Source: Phycisphaerae bacterium (GTDB lineage: Bacteria; Planctomycetota; Phycisphaerae; UBA1845; UTPLA1). From it: DNA of 32,726 nucleotides. A model generated the notes under the pieces. It had not been told where the DNA came from and searched no databases. It was given only the letters and a program-made list of their open reading frames with translations. The stretch lies in assembly GCA_030432035.1 (NCBI GenBank), contig JAUIHO010000031.1:1-32726 (forward strand). Direction: 5' to 3'. Positions within the stretch are counted from its first letter, which is position 1. Every line of letters begins with the position of its first letter. The translations under genes and the position numbers were made by a program. Positions 15,059-24,480 of this stretch are shown here, in pieces.

Positions 15059-17878
15059 ATGGCAGCCAAATCGCTCTATCTCATCGACGGTCACGCCCAG
15101 ATCTATCGCGCCTACTACGCCCCCTTCGGCAATCTGAGTTCGCCCACGGGCGAGCCCACGCGGGCCGTGCACGTGTTCACTCAGATGCTCCTCAACCTAA
15201 TGCGGGACCGTGAGCCGGACTATTTAGCGATGACGCTCGACGTCGATGACCGCACCGTCTTTCGGACGCAGATCGACCCCGAGTACAAGGGCAATCGCGA
15301 CGCATCGCCCGAGGATATGGCCCCTCAGATCGCACGCATCATCAGCATCGTGCAGAGCATGAACATCCCGATTTTGCAGCTGTCTGGCTACGAGGCCGAC
15401 GACCTGATGGCGACCATCGCGCGGCGGCGGGCAAGTAACGACCTCGACGTGTATTTGGTGAGCCGCGACAAAGACCTCGATCAACTGCTCGACGACCACA
15501 CGTTTATGTACGACCCGATGAAGGGCGACGTGATCACGGCCGACAGCATGCGCGCTGCGAAGGGCTTCGGCCCAGAGTTGGCGATCGAAGCGCAAATGCT
15601 CATGGGCGACAGCACCGACAACATCAAGGGAGCAAACGGCGTCGGCCCCAAGAAGGCGGCGCAGCTCCTGGAAAAGTACGGATCGGTCGCGGCGATCATT
15701 GACGCTGCCGACGAACTCACACCCAAGCTGCGCGAGAACATTCTGGAGTTTAAGGAACGCGCCGACGTTGTGCGGCAACTCGTCACGCTCAAGACCGATG
15801 TCGAATTTGAATTCGATCTTGCCACGGCTGCCGTGGACAAAATCGACGCCAAAGGTGCCGTGCCGATTCTGAACGAATTGGGCCTGCGCCGTTTGGTCGA
15901 ACGCGTCGGTGGCGACGTCAACCCCGATGCGCCGCGCGAAGCCAAGGCCGCGGCGGCGAAAAGCGATAGCGGCAAGCCCACCACAGCGCACGGTCAAACC
16001 GGCTTTCTCTTTGGCGACGCCGACGAAGCGATAGCGCCAACGAGTAGCGCGGGCTCTTTCGACAAGTCGAAGGTCAATTACGAACTCGTCGACACCAAGG
16101 CCAAGCTGACGGCGTTTGTGAAGAAACTCAAGAAACAAGAGGCCCTCGCGTTCGATACGGAAACGACGGGATTAAATCCGGCGGACGCTGACTTGTGCGG
16201 CATCAGCATTAGTTGGCAGGCGGGCGAGGGTTACTACATTCCCGTGCGCGGCATCGGCGATACACTCGACGAAGATCTAGTGCGCGACACGCTCGGGCCG
16301 ATCTTCGCGGATGAGAAGGTCGCCAAGCGTGGCCAGAATCTTAAGTACGACGTGTTCATCTTGCGCGCGTTTGGCATGGATGTGCGCGGCATCGATTTCG
16401 ACACGATGATTGCCGGTGCCATCGCCCTTTCCGACCGTCGCTCGCACGGCATAGACGCGATGGCGCGCGACCTGCTCGGCTATACCAAAATTGAAACGCA
16501 CGAACTGCTCGGCAAAGGCAAGAATCAGATCACGTTTGCCCAAGTCGAGACGACGCGCACTGTCGATTACGCCGTTGAAGACGCCGACATTTCGTGGCAA
16601 CTGTACGAGCTGCTCGAGAAACAAATCAGCGGTTCGCCGGGCGAAAAACTCTTTCGCGACGTCGAAATGCCGCTGGTTGATGTGCTGGCCAAGATGGAAC
16701 AACGTGGCGTGGCGCTCGATGTCGGTGTGCTGGCGGAGATCAGTAGCAGCATCGCTGACCGGCTTGTGAAGCTGGAAAAAGACATTCACACCGAGGCCGG
16801 TCGTCCATTCAACATCAACTCGACGAAGCAACTGGCGGAAATCCTGTTTGACGAACTCGGCTTGCGCGTGGTGAAGCGAACCAAGACCACGCGATCGACT
16901 GACGCGGAAGTGCTGGAAACGCTCGCTGCCGAATCGGCTATCGCCCTTCCCGGCCTCGTACTCGAATATCGAGAATTGTCTAAATTGAAGAGCACCTACG
17001 TCGACGCCCTGCCCGAGATGGTCAGCAATCGCACCGGGCGGATTCACCCGAGTTTTCACCAAATTGGCGCGATCACGGGGCGTCTGTCGTGCAGCGACCC
17101 GAACCTACAGAATATCCCCATTCGCACCGAACTGGGCAGCCGGATTCGCCGCGCGTTTGTGCCGAGCGACGAAAAGTCCGTGTTGATCAAGGCCGACTAT
17201 TCGCAAATCGAACTGCGCGTGCTGGCACATTTCAGCGGTGACAAGGCCCTGCGCGACGCCTTTGAAAACGATCGCGACATTCACGCGACCGTCGCGGCGC
17301 AATTGGCCGGCATCGATATCGAAGACGTCACCAAGGAACAGCGCGCCCGCGCTAAGACGGTCAACTTCGGCATCGTGTATGGCCAAACAGCCTTCGGCCT
17401 CGCGCGTTCAACCAGCATGACACAAGCCGAAGCGCGCGATTTTATTGAGGCGTATTTCAAAACCTACCCCACGATCCGCGCATTTCTCGACTCGTGCGTC
17501 GAACACGCGCGCGAGCACGGCTTCGTTGAGACCATTCTCGGCCGCCGCCGCGCCATTCGCGATATCAACTCGCGCAACCGGACGGCCAAGCAGCAAGCCG
17601 AGCGCTTCGCCGCCAACACCGTCATACAAGGCTCGGCCGCCGACCTCATCAAAGCCGCCATGGTCAAGCTCGATCGCCAAATCGAAGCAGAGAATCGACC
17701 AAGCAAAATGCTAATTCAGGTGCACGACGAATTGGTGTTCGAATGCCCGAAGAAGTCGCTGAAGAAGGAAGTGGCGATGATCAAAGATTGCATGTCGAGC
17801 GCGATCCCGTTGGATGTGCCGATTAAGGTCGATGTGGCTGCGGGAGCGAATTGGTTGGATGGGGAGGTGGTGGGATAA
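15059..17878 (+). CDS. polA: DNA polymerase I
   Basis: Repair and Okazaki-fragment-maturation polymerase with three activities. The 939-residue protein starts at ATG 15059 (MAAKSLYLIDGHA). The 5'-nuclease domain (about 1-290) has SGYEADDLMATIA, SRDKDLDQL and LMGDSTDN followed by the helix-hairpin-helix GVGPKKAAQLL. A linker leads to a 3'-5' proofreading domain (about 345-530) with all motifs intact: FDTETTG (D367/E369), NLKYD and YAVEDAD. The polymerase domain (about 560-939) has motif A DYSQIELR near 712, motif B RARAKTVNFGIVYG near 762-775 and motif C VHDE near 888. Phe in motif B is the usual residue favouring deoxynucleotides. Proofreading is therefore predicted active. The frame is open for 65 codons upstream, but that part has no homology and contains short repeats. 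Confidence 0.96.
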   Translation: MAAKSLYLIDGHAQIYRAYYAPFGNLSSPTGEPTRAVHVFTQMLLNLMRDREPDYLAMTLDVDDRTVFRTQIDPEYKGNRDASPEDMAPQIARIISIVQSMNIPILQLSGYEADDLMATIARRRASNDLDVYLVSRDKDLDQLLDDHTFMYDPMKGDVITADSMRAAKGFGPELAIEAQMLMGDSTDNIKGANGVGPKKAAQLLEKYGSVAAIIDAADELTPKLRENILEFKERADVVRQLVTLKTDVEFEFDLATAAVDKIDAKGAVPILNELGLRRLVERVGGDVNPDAPREAKAAAAKSDSGKPTTAHGQTGFLFGDADEAIAPTSSAGSFDKSKVNYELVDTKAKLTAFVKKLKKQEALAFDTETTGLNPADADLCGISISWQAGEGYYIPVRGIGDTLDEDLVRDTLGPIFADEKVAKRGQNLKYDVFILRAFGMDVRGIDFDTMIAGAIALSDRRSHGIDAMARDLLGYTKIETHELLGKGKNQITFAQVETTRTVDYAVEDADISWQLYELLEKQISGSPGEKLFRDVEMPLVDVLAKMEQRGVALDVGVLAEISSSIADRLVKLEKDIHTEAGRPFNINSTKQLAEILFDELGLRVVKRTKTTRSTDAEVLETLAAESAIALPGLVLEYRELSKLKSTYVDALPEMVSNRTGRIHPSFHQIGAITGRLSCSDPNLQNIPIRTELGSRIRRAFVPSDEKSVLIKADYSQIELRVLAHFSGDKALRDAFENDRDIHATVAAQLAGIDIEDVTKEQRARAKTVNFGIVYGQTAFGLARSTSMTQAEARDFIEAYFKTYPTIRAFLDSCVEHAREHGFVETILGRRRAIRDINSRNRTAKQQAERFAANTVIQGSAADLIKAAMVKLDRQIEAENRPSKMLIQVHDELVFECPKKSLKKEVAMIKDCMSSAIPLDVPIKVDVAAGANWLDGEVVG

Positions 17879-18109
17879 GCTCGCAAAATACCGGCACCCG
17901 TTCACGACACTCAATGACCTCCCATTCGCCTCCCACGATTCCACTTACCCAAACTCCCACCGTCAGATAACGGTGCTCCAAATCACATCAACGCTGCACC
18001 GGGGTGGAACTCTATGCTCGTATTCTGATAACATATTGGCGATCTTCGTGGGATAACAAAGTCCCTCAATTGCAACGAAGACCTAGCCCGACCGAGGAAG
18101 ACCCCGTTT

Positions 18110-20749
18110 ATGCCAGTGCATTCCGAATCGCCCCGCGACGTTCGCTCCCTAACTCAATCGATCGCTCGGATCATTCCGGCTATCTGTCTTTCGATTGCCA
18201 CGTTGGCGCACGCCGCGCCGCCGCCGGGCTATTACGATTCGGTCGATACCTCGTCGGCAGCTTCGTTGCGCGCGACGCTTCACGAAGTCATCGATGACCA
18301 TTCGCGCTTCCCCTATACGTCGTCATCCACTGACACGTGGGATATCCTAAATGCCGCGCAGCAAGACCCTGCCGACAGCGGCAAGATCATCGACGTCTAC
18401 GGCAATCAAAGCATCAATAAGATGAGCGGCGGCAGCGGCCCGTACAATCGCGAGCACAGTTGGCCAAAGTCTTACGGTTTCCCGGACGACGGCGGTAGCA
18501 ACTACCCCTATACCGACTGCTATCAATTGTTCCTTTGCGATTCGGGTTATAACTCCACGCGCAACAACAAGATCTTCGACCGATGCATCGCATCGTGTAG
18601 CGAAGAGCCGACCGTGTTCAACAACGGTCAAGGCGGCGGAACGGGCACTTACCCGGGCAATTCAAATTGGACGTCTGGCAGTTCGACATCCGGCAATTGG
18701 GAAGTGTGGCGCGGCAGACGCGGCGATATCGCCCGGGCGCAGTTCTATTTGGACGTTCGCTACGAAGGCGGTACGCACGGCATCACCGGCGCGAACGAAC
18801 CGGACCTGATTCTGACCGACAACGTATCGCTCATCGCCAATTCGAGCACAGGTCAGAATCTGTCGGTCGCCTACATGGGCCTGCGGTCGGTTTTGTTGCA
18901 ATGGCATCATGAAGACCCGGTGGACGATTGGGAACGCAACCGTAACGACGTCGTGTCGAGCTATCAGGGCAATCGCAATCCGTTTATCGATCACCCCGAA
19001 TGGGTGGACTGCATTTTTGAAAACGTGTGCGGCGGTATTTCCGCACCAACCGGCTTGGCCGCCAACGCCGGTGATGGCATCGTGAGCCTTACCTGGAACA
19101 GCAACGTCGAGTCGATCTTGGCCGGATACAACATCTACCGTGCTACGAACGCTGGCGGCCCATTTTCATTGCTGAATGGTTCGCTGCTTTCAACGCCCGC
19201 GTTTAACGACACGAGCGTTTTTAACGACACGCTTTACTTTTACTTCGTTACGGCCGTTGCGAACGATGCGACCGAATCGGCCGCGAGCACGATGGTATCC
19301 GCATTACCAACGATGGCGGGCGGTCCGCCGACTGCGCCCGTCGGGTTGATGGCAGACGCCGCCGACGGTGAAGTTACTTTATCGTGGACGGCAAATCCGG
19401 AAGGCGACGTTAGCGGATACAACGTTTGGCGCGCAACGACGTCGAGCGGACCCTACACGATGTTTAACGCCGGCCTCGTCGTACCCACGACGTACACCGA
19501 CACGACGGTCGTTAACAACACGACATATTACTACGTCATCACGGCTGTAAACGCGTCGCTCGACGAATCGCCGTTTAGCAACGAGGTCGCCGCGACACCG
19601 ATGGCAACGACTGCGGGCAACATCGGGCCACCTTGGATCAACGAGTTTCATTACGACAACAATGGCGGCGACACAAACGAGTTCGTTGAAATCGCCGGCG
19701 CTGCGGGCGTCTCGCTAAACGGTTGGCGCGTCATCGGCTACAACGGAAACGGCGGCGGCATGTACGATCAGGTGTCATTGTCGGGGACAATTCCCGATCA
19801 GGACGGTTGCATCGGCACGCTTGCGTTTGATTTTGACGGCATGCAAAACGGCGCACCGGACGGTCTCGCGCTCGTCGATGCGGATGACAACGTGCGTCAG
19901 TTCATCAGTTATGAAGGCACGTTTACCGCCGTCGGTGGCCCCGCCGCAGGTATGGTATCGACCAACATCGGTGTGGACGAACAACCCGCGCCCGAGGTCG
20001 GCGCGTCGCTGCAACTGTTGGGTACGGGTGCGGCTTATGAAGATTTCAGTTGGCAGGAGACGACGGCACACTCCCGCGGAACCATCAACAACAGCCAAAC
20101 GTTTGACGGTTGCGCCGTCATCGACATGACGCCGCCTACTGCACCGACGGGCTTAACGGCCACGCCCGCGAACGGCACCGTCACGCTTAACTGGAACACC
20201 AACTCGGAAGGCGATCTTGCGGGTTACCACGTGTATCGCTCGGATTCATCGCAGGGAACGTTTGTGCAAATCAACGGCGTGTTGCTCGTTAATAACACGT
20301 TCGTGGATGGTTCGGCTGCGAACTGCACGACTTATTTCTATGTCGTTACGGCGTTGGATGATTCGAGCAACGAAAGCAACGACAGCAACATGGCGATCGC
20401 AACGCCTTCAACGGATGGCCCGGCCGCTGCGGATTGCGACAGCAACGACATCCCCGATGAATGCGAGGCCGATTCGGATGGGGACGGTGCCATCGATGCA
20501 TGCGACGGTTGCCCGACGGATATCGACAAACTCGCTCCCGGGAACTGCGGATGTAACGTGCCTGACATCGCCGACGGTGATATCAACGAAGACGGCTTCG
20601 TCAACGGTCGCGACATTCAGTCGTTCGTCACGGCACTGATCACGCAGTCGCAAGACGCGGGGGTACTTTGCCATGGTGATTTCAATAACTCAAGCGCGCT
20701 CGACGCCGCAGATATCGCGCCGATGATCGATGAGTTGATCGGGCAGTAA
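18110..20749 (+). CDS. Secreted endonuclease I with FN3, lamin-tail-like and dockerin-like modules
   Basis: An 879-residue extracellular nuclease. GAGGAAG 9 nt before the ATG and a signal peptide ending LAHA near residue 35 fix the start. The EndA/NucM-type endonuclease I domain (about 37-305) has YNREHSWPKS with the catalytic His at 115, RGDIARAQFYLDVRY, and LLQWHHEDPVDDWERNRND followed by GNRNPFIDHPEW. After it come two fibronectin III domains (about 310-402 and 406-499), a lamin-tail-like domain (about 503-664, INEFHYDNNGGDTNEFVEI) and a third fibronectin III domain (about 673-764). A thrombospondin-3-like calcium unit follows, with DGCPTD and GNCGC. Finally there is a dockerin-like pair (about 821-879, DINEDGFVNGRDI and GDFNNSSALDAADI). 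It probably degrades external nucleic acid while held at the surface or in a complex. No cohesin partner is present in the window. Confidence 0.92.
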   Translation: MPVHSESPRDVRSLTQSIARIIPAICLSIATLAHAAPPPGYYDSVDTSSAASLRATLHEVIDDHSRFPYTSSSTDTWDILNAAQQDPADSGKIIDVYGNQSINKMSGGSGPYNREHSWPKSYGFPDDGGSNYPYTDCYQLFLCDSGYNSTRNNKIFDRCIASCSEEPTVFNNGQGGGTGTYPGNSNWTSGSSTSGNWEVWRGRRGDIARAQFYLDVRYEGGTHGITGANEPDLILTDNVSLIANSSTGQNLSVAYMGLRSVLLQWHHEDPVDDWERNRNDVVSSYQGNRNPFIDHPEWVDCIFENVCGGISAPTGLAANAGDGIVSLTWNSNVESILAGYNIYRATNAGGPFSLLNGSLLSTPAFNDTSVFNDTLYFYFVTAVANDATESAASTMVSALPTMAGGPPTAPVGLMADAADGEVTLSWTANPEGDVSGYNVWRATTSSGPYTMFNAGLVVPTTYTDTTVVNNTTYYYVITAVNASLDESPFSNEVAATPMATTAGNIGPPWINEFHYDNNGGDTNEFVEIAGAAGVSLNGWRVIGYNGNGGGMYDQVSLSGTIPDQDGCIGTLAFDFDGMQNGAPDGLALVDADDNVRQFISYEGTFTAVGGPAAGMVSTNIGVDEQPAPEVGASLQLLGTGAAYEDFSWQETTAHSRGTINNSQTFDGCAVIDMTPPTAPTGLTATPANGTVTLNWNTNSEGDLAGYHVYRSDSSQGTFVQINGVLLVNNTFVDGSAANCTTYFYVVTALDDSSNESNDSNMAIATPSTDGPAAADCDSNDIPDECEADSDGDGAIDACDGCPTDIDKLAPGNCGCNVPDIADGDINEDGFVNGRDIQSFVTALITQSQDAGVLCHGDFNNSSALDAADIAPMIDELIGQ

Positions 20750-20817
20750 CGTCCGATTGAGCAGTAGTGCAAAGTTTCGTGGTAGGTGCAGTGCGGTATC
20801 TCAGCGCGAGCGTGTAG

Positions 20818-20837
20818 GGTGCATCCCATGATGCACC
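20818..20837. repeat. Perfect hairpin between convergent genes
   Basis: GGTGCATC-ccat-GATGCACC is a perfect 8-bp stem in the gap between the nuclease gene (+) and the TerC gene (-). No T-run follows, so it is more like a palindromic intergenic repeat than a classical terminator, though it may stop transcription. Confidence 0.55.
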
Positions 20838-20871
20838 GATTATCCGGCAGCTCGGTAAGATCCTGAACTTC

Positions 20872-22066
20872 TTACATTCCGTCCCCGTTACCGCGCCGAC
20901 GAAACTCATCAAAGATCTTTCGCAGCCAGAGCAGCTCGCTGCTGAACAGCAAGATTCCCGCCGCAATCGGGGGCAGGGCCGAGCCGGGCAGAATCAGATA
21001 GGCAATTCCGATCAACAAGAAAATCGCTGCGCCGACCAACGCAATCCAGCGCCGTACTGCGCGCCAGTTCGTTGCCTTCATCGGTGCGGCGTGCGTTTCC
21101 AGTTCGGGTAGTGCCGCCTCATCGCGATGTCCGCCGACCATCGAGCCGATCACGCCGACAGCGAGTATCCCACCGATAATGGCCAGCGAGACCAACGGCG
21201 GAATCGGGTAATGATGGCTGATTAGCATCTTGACGCCGATGTATGCCAACAAAAACACCAGGCTCATCTTGAGATAGCGGAAGCGATCCATCACGCCCGC
21301 CAAAACGAAATAAAGCGTGCGCAGTCCGAGGATCGCAAAGATATTTGATGTAAATACAAGAAACGGCTCGCGCGTAACCGCAAAGATCGCGGGAATGGAA
21401 TCGACCGCGAACAGTACGTCGGTGCTTTCGATCACGATTAACACGACGAACAGCGGCGTCATCGCGCGGCGGCCTCGATAATGCGTAAAGGGGTTCTCCG
21501 TCGAAGTCGGGGCTTAACGAAAAAAACCGCTTGGCAAAGCGCACTAACAAGTGATTCGACGGATCGATATGCTCGGGCCGCGACGTCAGCATCTTGATCG
21601 CCGTTACGATCAACAAGACGCCGAAGACGTACATCACCCAGCTAAAATGATGCAGCAGCGACGCCCCCGCTCCGATCATTAGTCCGCGCAGCACCAGTGC
21701 GCCGAGAATGCCGTAAAACAAAACGCGATGCTGCAACGCCACAGCCACGCGAAAGTGCCCGAAGATCACGGCGATGACGAAGATGTTGTCGAGACTTAAC
21801 GACTTCTCAATCACGTAGCCGGTGAAAAACTGCAACTCCGCGTCGCGCCCGTTCAAGGACGCCGTTGTGCCGATACCGAGCCAATGATGCTCGTAAATAA
21901 AATATACAAGCACGTTGAAGCCGAGCGCGAGCACCACCCAAACCGACGTCCAGGTCAGCGCCTCGACAATCGATACCACATGGCCTTTTCGATTGAACAG
22001 TCCGAGATCGATGGCGAGCATCGCCGTCACGAAAACAATGAAGCCCAGCCAAAGGAGGATTTCCAT
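20872..22066 (-). pseudogene. TerC-family integral membrane protein, frameshifted
   Basis: The gene is split between two frames. The first part starts at 22066 (MEILLWLGF) and matches TerC/Alx-type membrane proteins (IEKSLSLDNIFVI, VLFYGILGALVLRG, RFFSLSPDFDGE). It then runs out of frame and would stop near 21119. The second part, from about 21490 to 20872, continues the family in the other frame (RGRRAMTPLFVVLIVIE, FAVDSIPAIFAVTREPF, TSNIFAILGLRTLYF). The junction lies at a run of four G at 21490-21493; removing one base restores a single frame of about 397 residues. The cytoplasmic tail follows. TerC proteins are multi-pass and are linked to metal or tellurite homeostasis. The start lies 14 bp after the ppa stop, so it forms an operon with ppa. 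It could be a real pseudogene or a sequencing error. Confidence 0.88.
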
Positions 22067-22080
22067 AAACCTAGCGCAGC

Positions 22081-22608
22081 CTAATCATTTACCGCTTCAC
22101 CATATGCCGCAATAGACCGCTGCAACACATCGAGTGCAACCGACCGAGGTTGCCACGAGCCGGTCTTCACTTCTTTGCCCTCCAATTGTTTATAGGTGGA
22201 AAAGAAGTGCTCGACTTCGATTAGGAAATGCGGCGGTACATCGGCTAACTCGTGATAGGAATGGTAGAGCGGATCGCGATATGGCACCGACAGCAGTTTA
22301 TCGTCGGCGCGACCGCCGTCAGTCATTTGAAACACGCCGAGCAACCGCGCCGCGATCACGCAACCGGGAAAGGTCGGTTCGCTCACCATCACAAGGATAT
22401 CGAGGGCATCGCCATCGTCGGCTAGTGTGTTTGGCACAAAGCCATAGTCGCCAGGGTAGTGCGCCGCCGAGTACAGATATCGGTCGAGTTTGAATGCGCC
22501 GAACTGTCGGTCGAACTCAAACTTGCTGCGCCGACCGCGCGGAATCTCGATCACCGCATGGGCAACGCCGTGTTCGTTGGTCGTCGGGGGAATCCGGTCG
22601 ATTTGCAT
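22081..22608 (-). CDS. ppa: Inorganic pyrophosphatase (soluble, family I)
   Basis: Hydrolyses pyrophosphate to two phosphates in the cytoplasm and so pulls biosynthetic reactions forward. The 175-residue length is normal for the bacterial enzyme. It has the metal-binding signature DGDALDILV at 65-73 (D65, D67, D70), the N-terminal EIPRGRRSKFEFD region supplying substrate-binding residues, and YPGDYGFVPNT at 51-61. K/EVKTGSW and the C-terminal SIAAYGEAV fit the fold. There is no clear ribosome site before the ATG at 22608. It is the first gene of a two-gene operon with the TerC-family gene. Confidence 0.95.
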   Translation of the reverse strand: MQIDRIPPTTNEHGVAHAVIEIPRGRRSKFEFDRQFGAFKLDRYLYSAAHYPGDYGFVPNTLADDGDALDILVMVSEPTFPGCVIAARLLGVFQMTDGGRADDKLLSVPYRDPLYHSYHELADVPPHFLIEVEHFFSTYKQLEGKEVKTGSWQPRSVALDVLQRSIAAYGEAVND

Positions 22609-22793
22609 AAAACATGATTGAAGCAGCGGTATGGTGCTTTGTCTAGCGGTGAAGGGTGCGGCGGACCGCCGAAGCGTTTCTTACCAAATACACCCCTGCT
22701 TAACCGAACACCCTACTGGTAGCGGCGACGCTTCGACGCCCGCTTTAGACACTTAGCCATCGCCTAAAATCCCGCCGTCGCCGAGGGCCACCG

Positions 22794-24389
22794 ATGGACG
22801 CTGCTACCCCACCCAAACGCAACAGTGCAAGCCTGCTGCTAGGTTTCGCGTTGGCGCTGCTCGTGGTGTTTCTTATGCCCGCGAACAATCGACGCGTGGG
22901 TATGTCGCTGGTGCGGGTGATGTTTGACTTCAATTACGGCGATATAGACGTTTGCGGCCAGTTACGTGGCTGCACGATCATGATGGTCCCGACATCCGGA
23001 TTCTCAGATCGAATTCGTGAAAAGCGAGATGCTCGCGCTAAAGTCGATCCCGATTGGTTGGTGGTGGAGTTGGCCGATTCGATTCGGTATGCACACGTGC
23101 CCGATGCCGAGTTATTCGCGGGTCATCCATATCAAGCATGGACAGCACTGCGCATCGCCGGCGCTACCCACCATTTACACATGTACAAGGATGAACCACA
23201 CTACAAGGGCTTGTACCAACCCGATCGAATCGAGCATGTCTTACAGTTTGTTCGCGACACGCAATCTCGATATCCGAATAACGGCGCGTTGTGGCTCGCC
23301 GAAGGACTGATTCTGAACCTTCAGGGGCACGAAAGCGACGCACTCGTCGCATGGGAGCAAGCCGCCGAACGCCCACATTGGGACGACCAACCCGCCGCAG
23401 CATTGCACATCTTTGACGTCGCCCGGCAGTTTATGACCGAAGTCGACGCTGGCATGTTAGCATATTTCGCAGGCCCCGATTCAATCGTTGATGTCGACGG
23501 CAAAGTTCATAGCGAAATCGGTCACTATCTCGCGCGAAGTATCGAAGAACAAGATGAACAAGCCGTCGCCCGACTTTTTTCGTTGATCGCACGCTTGCGA
23601 GATTGCCGCTGGACGAGCGGATTTCGAAGTAACTACCAACGATTCTTACGCTCATGGGAGTTGAGCGATGCTATTCGTTCAGACGATGGGTGCTTTGCAG
23701 GAAAGTTAAACGCAGACCTGTCTGATCTACTCTATTCAGACAATGACCACGCACTAATTTGGGCATGGGCTGCAACACACCTTCCGACGGACGTGTTTTA
23801 CGACCTGCGTGAAAGCGAAATCGACTTAATCGATTCGAATCTCGCATACAGAGAACACAATTCACACATCGATCACGAATATTTGCTGCGGTTTGACTTA
23901 GCCAAAAAATGGGGAGTACTCAGCTTAATCAGCATGGCATTCTTGGTGTGTGCTTCGATGCTTTATTTCTGTGTCCGTGGGCAAGTGGAAACCAAGGGCG
24001 CACCTTTCTTGATCCAGGTGCGTCGGCTCCGATGGATCCGAACCGCAGGCGCAAGCCTCTTTTCCTATTGGCTATTCTACAACGCGCTGAAAAACGTATT
24101 ACAGCCTGTCGGCCTAGGAAGTCGAAAGTTTCTCGACGATAAAGACAATCAGACGATCTTAGTTTTCACCCTGTGCTGTGTCGCATTAACCGTCGCGGGA
24201 TATTGGCTTGCCCGAATCCGCATCCGTCAACAAATAATCTGGGCCTTGTCGCTGATTCTCTGTTTAGGGGTCATGTTTCGCTGCGTTTATTACCGCTCGT
24301 TGTTTGCAGAAGGGCTCTTGTATCAGGTTCGTCATCTCTGTACCGGTGAACTTTTGCCCGACACGCTTATTCGCAGTTTGGGCAGATGA
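22794..24389 (+). CDS. Unrecognised membrane protein with one N-terminal and about four C-terminal membrane segments
   Basis: I do not recognise a family. The 531-residue product starts at ATG 22794 with GAGGG 6 nt upstream. Residues about 13-31 (LLLGFALALLVVFLMP) form a membrane or signal-anchor segment. About 32-375 is a soluble, helix-rich part with a TPR-like stretch near 150-200 (NGALWLAEGLILNLQGHESD followed by ALVAWEQAAE). Four hydrophobic segments follow at roughly 381-402, 426-445, 459-478 and 485-505. No catalytic motif is visible. By eye it is somewhat more AT-rich than its neighbours. It is followed 91 bp later by the antiporter gene, which has its own promoter candidate, so cotranscription is uncertain. 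Confidence 0.8.
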   Translation: MDAATPPKRNSASLLLGFALALLVVFLMPANNRRVGMSLVRVMFDFNYGDIDVCGQLRGCTIMMVPTSGFSDRIREKRDARAKVDPDWLVVELADSIRYAHVPDAELFAGHPYQAWTALRIAGATHHLHMYKDEPHYKGLYQPDRIEHVLQFVRDTQSRYPNNGALWLAEGLILNLQGHESDALVAWEQAAERPHWDDQPAAALHIFDVARQFMTEVDAGMLAYFAGPDSIVDVDGKVHSEIGHYLARSIEEQDEQAVARLFSLIARLRDCRWTSGFRSNYQRFLRSWELSDAIRSDDGCFAGKLNADLSDLLYSDNDHALIWAWAATHLPTDVFYDLRESEIDLIDSNLAYREHNSHIDHEYLLRFDLAKKWGVLSLISMAFLVCASMLYFCVRGQVETKGAPFLIQVRRLRWIRTAGASLFSYWLFYNALKNVLQPVGLGSRKFLDDKDNQTILVFTLCCVALTVAGYWLARIRIRQQIIWALSLILCLGVMFRCVYYRSLFAEGLLYQVRHLCTGELLPDTLIRSLGR

Positions 24390-24416
24390 TATGGTCCGTC
24401 AATCCGCCCCATTTCA

Positions 24417-24445
24417 TTGACCCCGCCGCACCGCTTCGCTACAGT
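24417..24445 (+). promoter_or_regulatory. Predicted sigma70-type promoter for the antiporter gene
   Basis: TTGACC (24417-24422), 17-bp spacer, TACAGT (24440-24445). It lies 35 bp before the antiporter start codon. Confidence 0.45.
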
Positions 24446-24480
24446 CATTCCTTAACTTTTCACTCATGGAATGACCCGTT

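Noticed and set aside
15224..16138. A 304-codon minus-strand frame within polA
   Set aside because: Antisense shadow of a gene with all DNA polymerase I motifs.
21520..21526. A run of seven A (T7 on the coding strand) as a programmed frameshift site in the TerC gene
   Set aside because: Family homology continues in the original frame past this run (SPDFDGE), so the frame change occurs downstream, at the G4 run.
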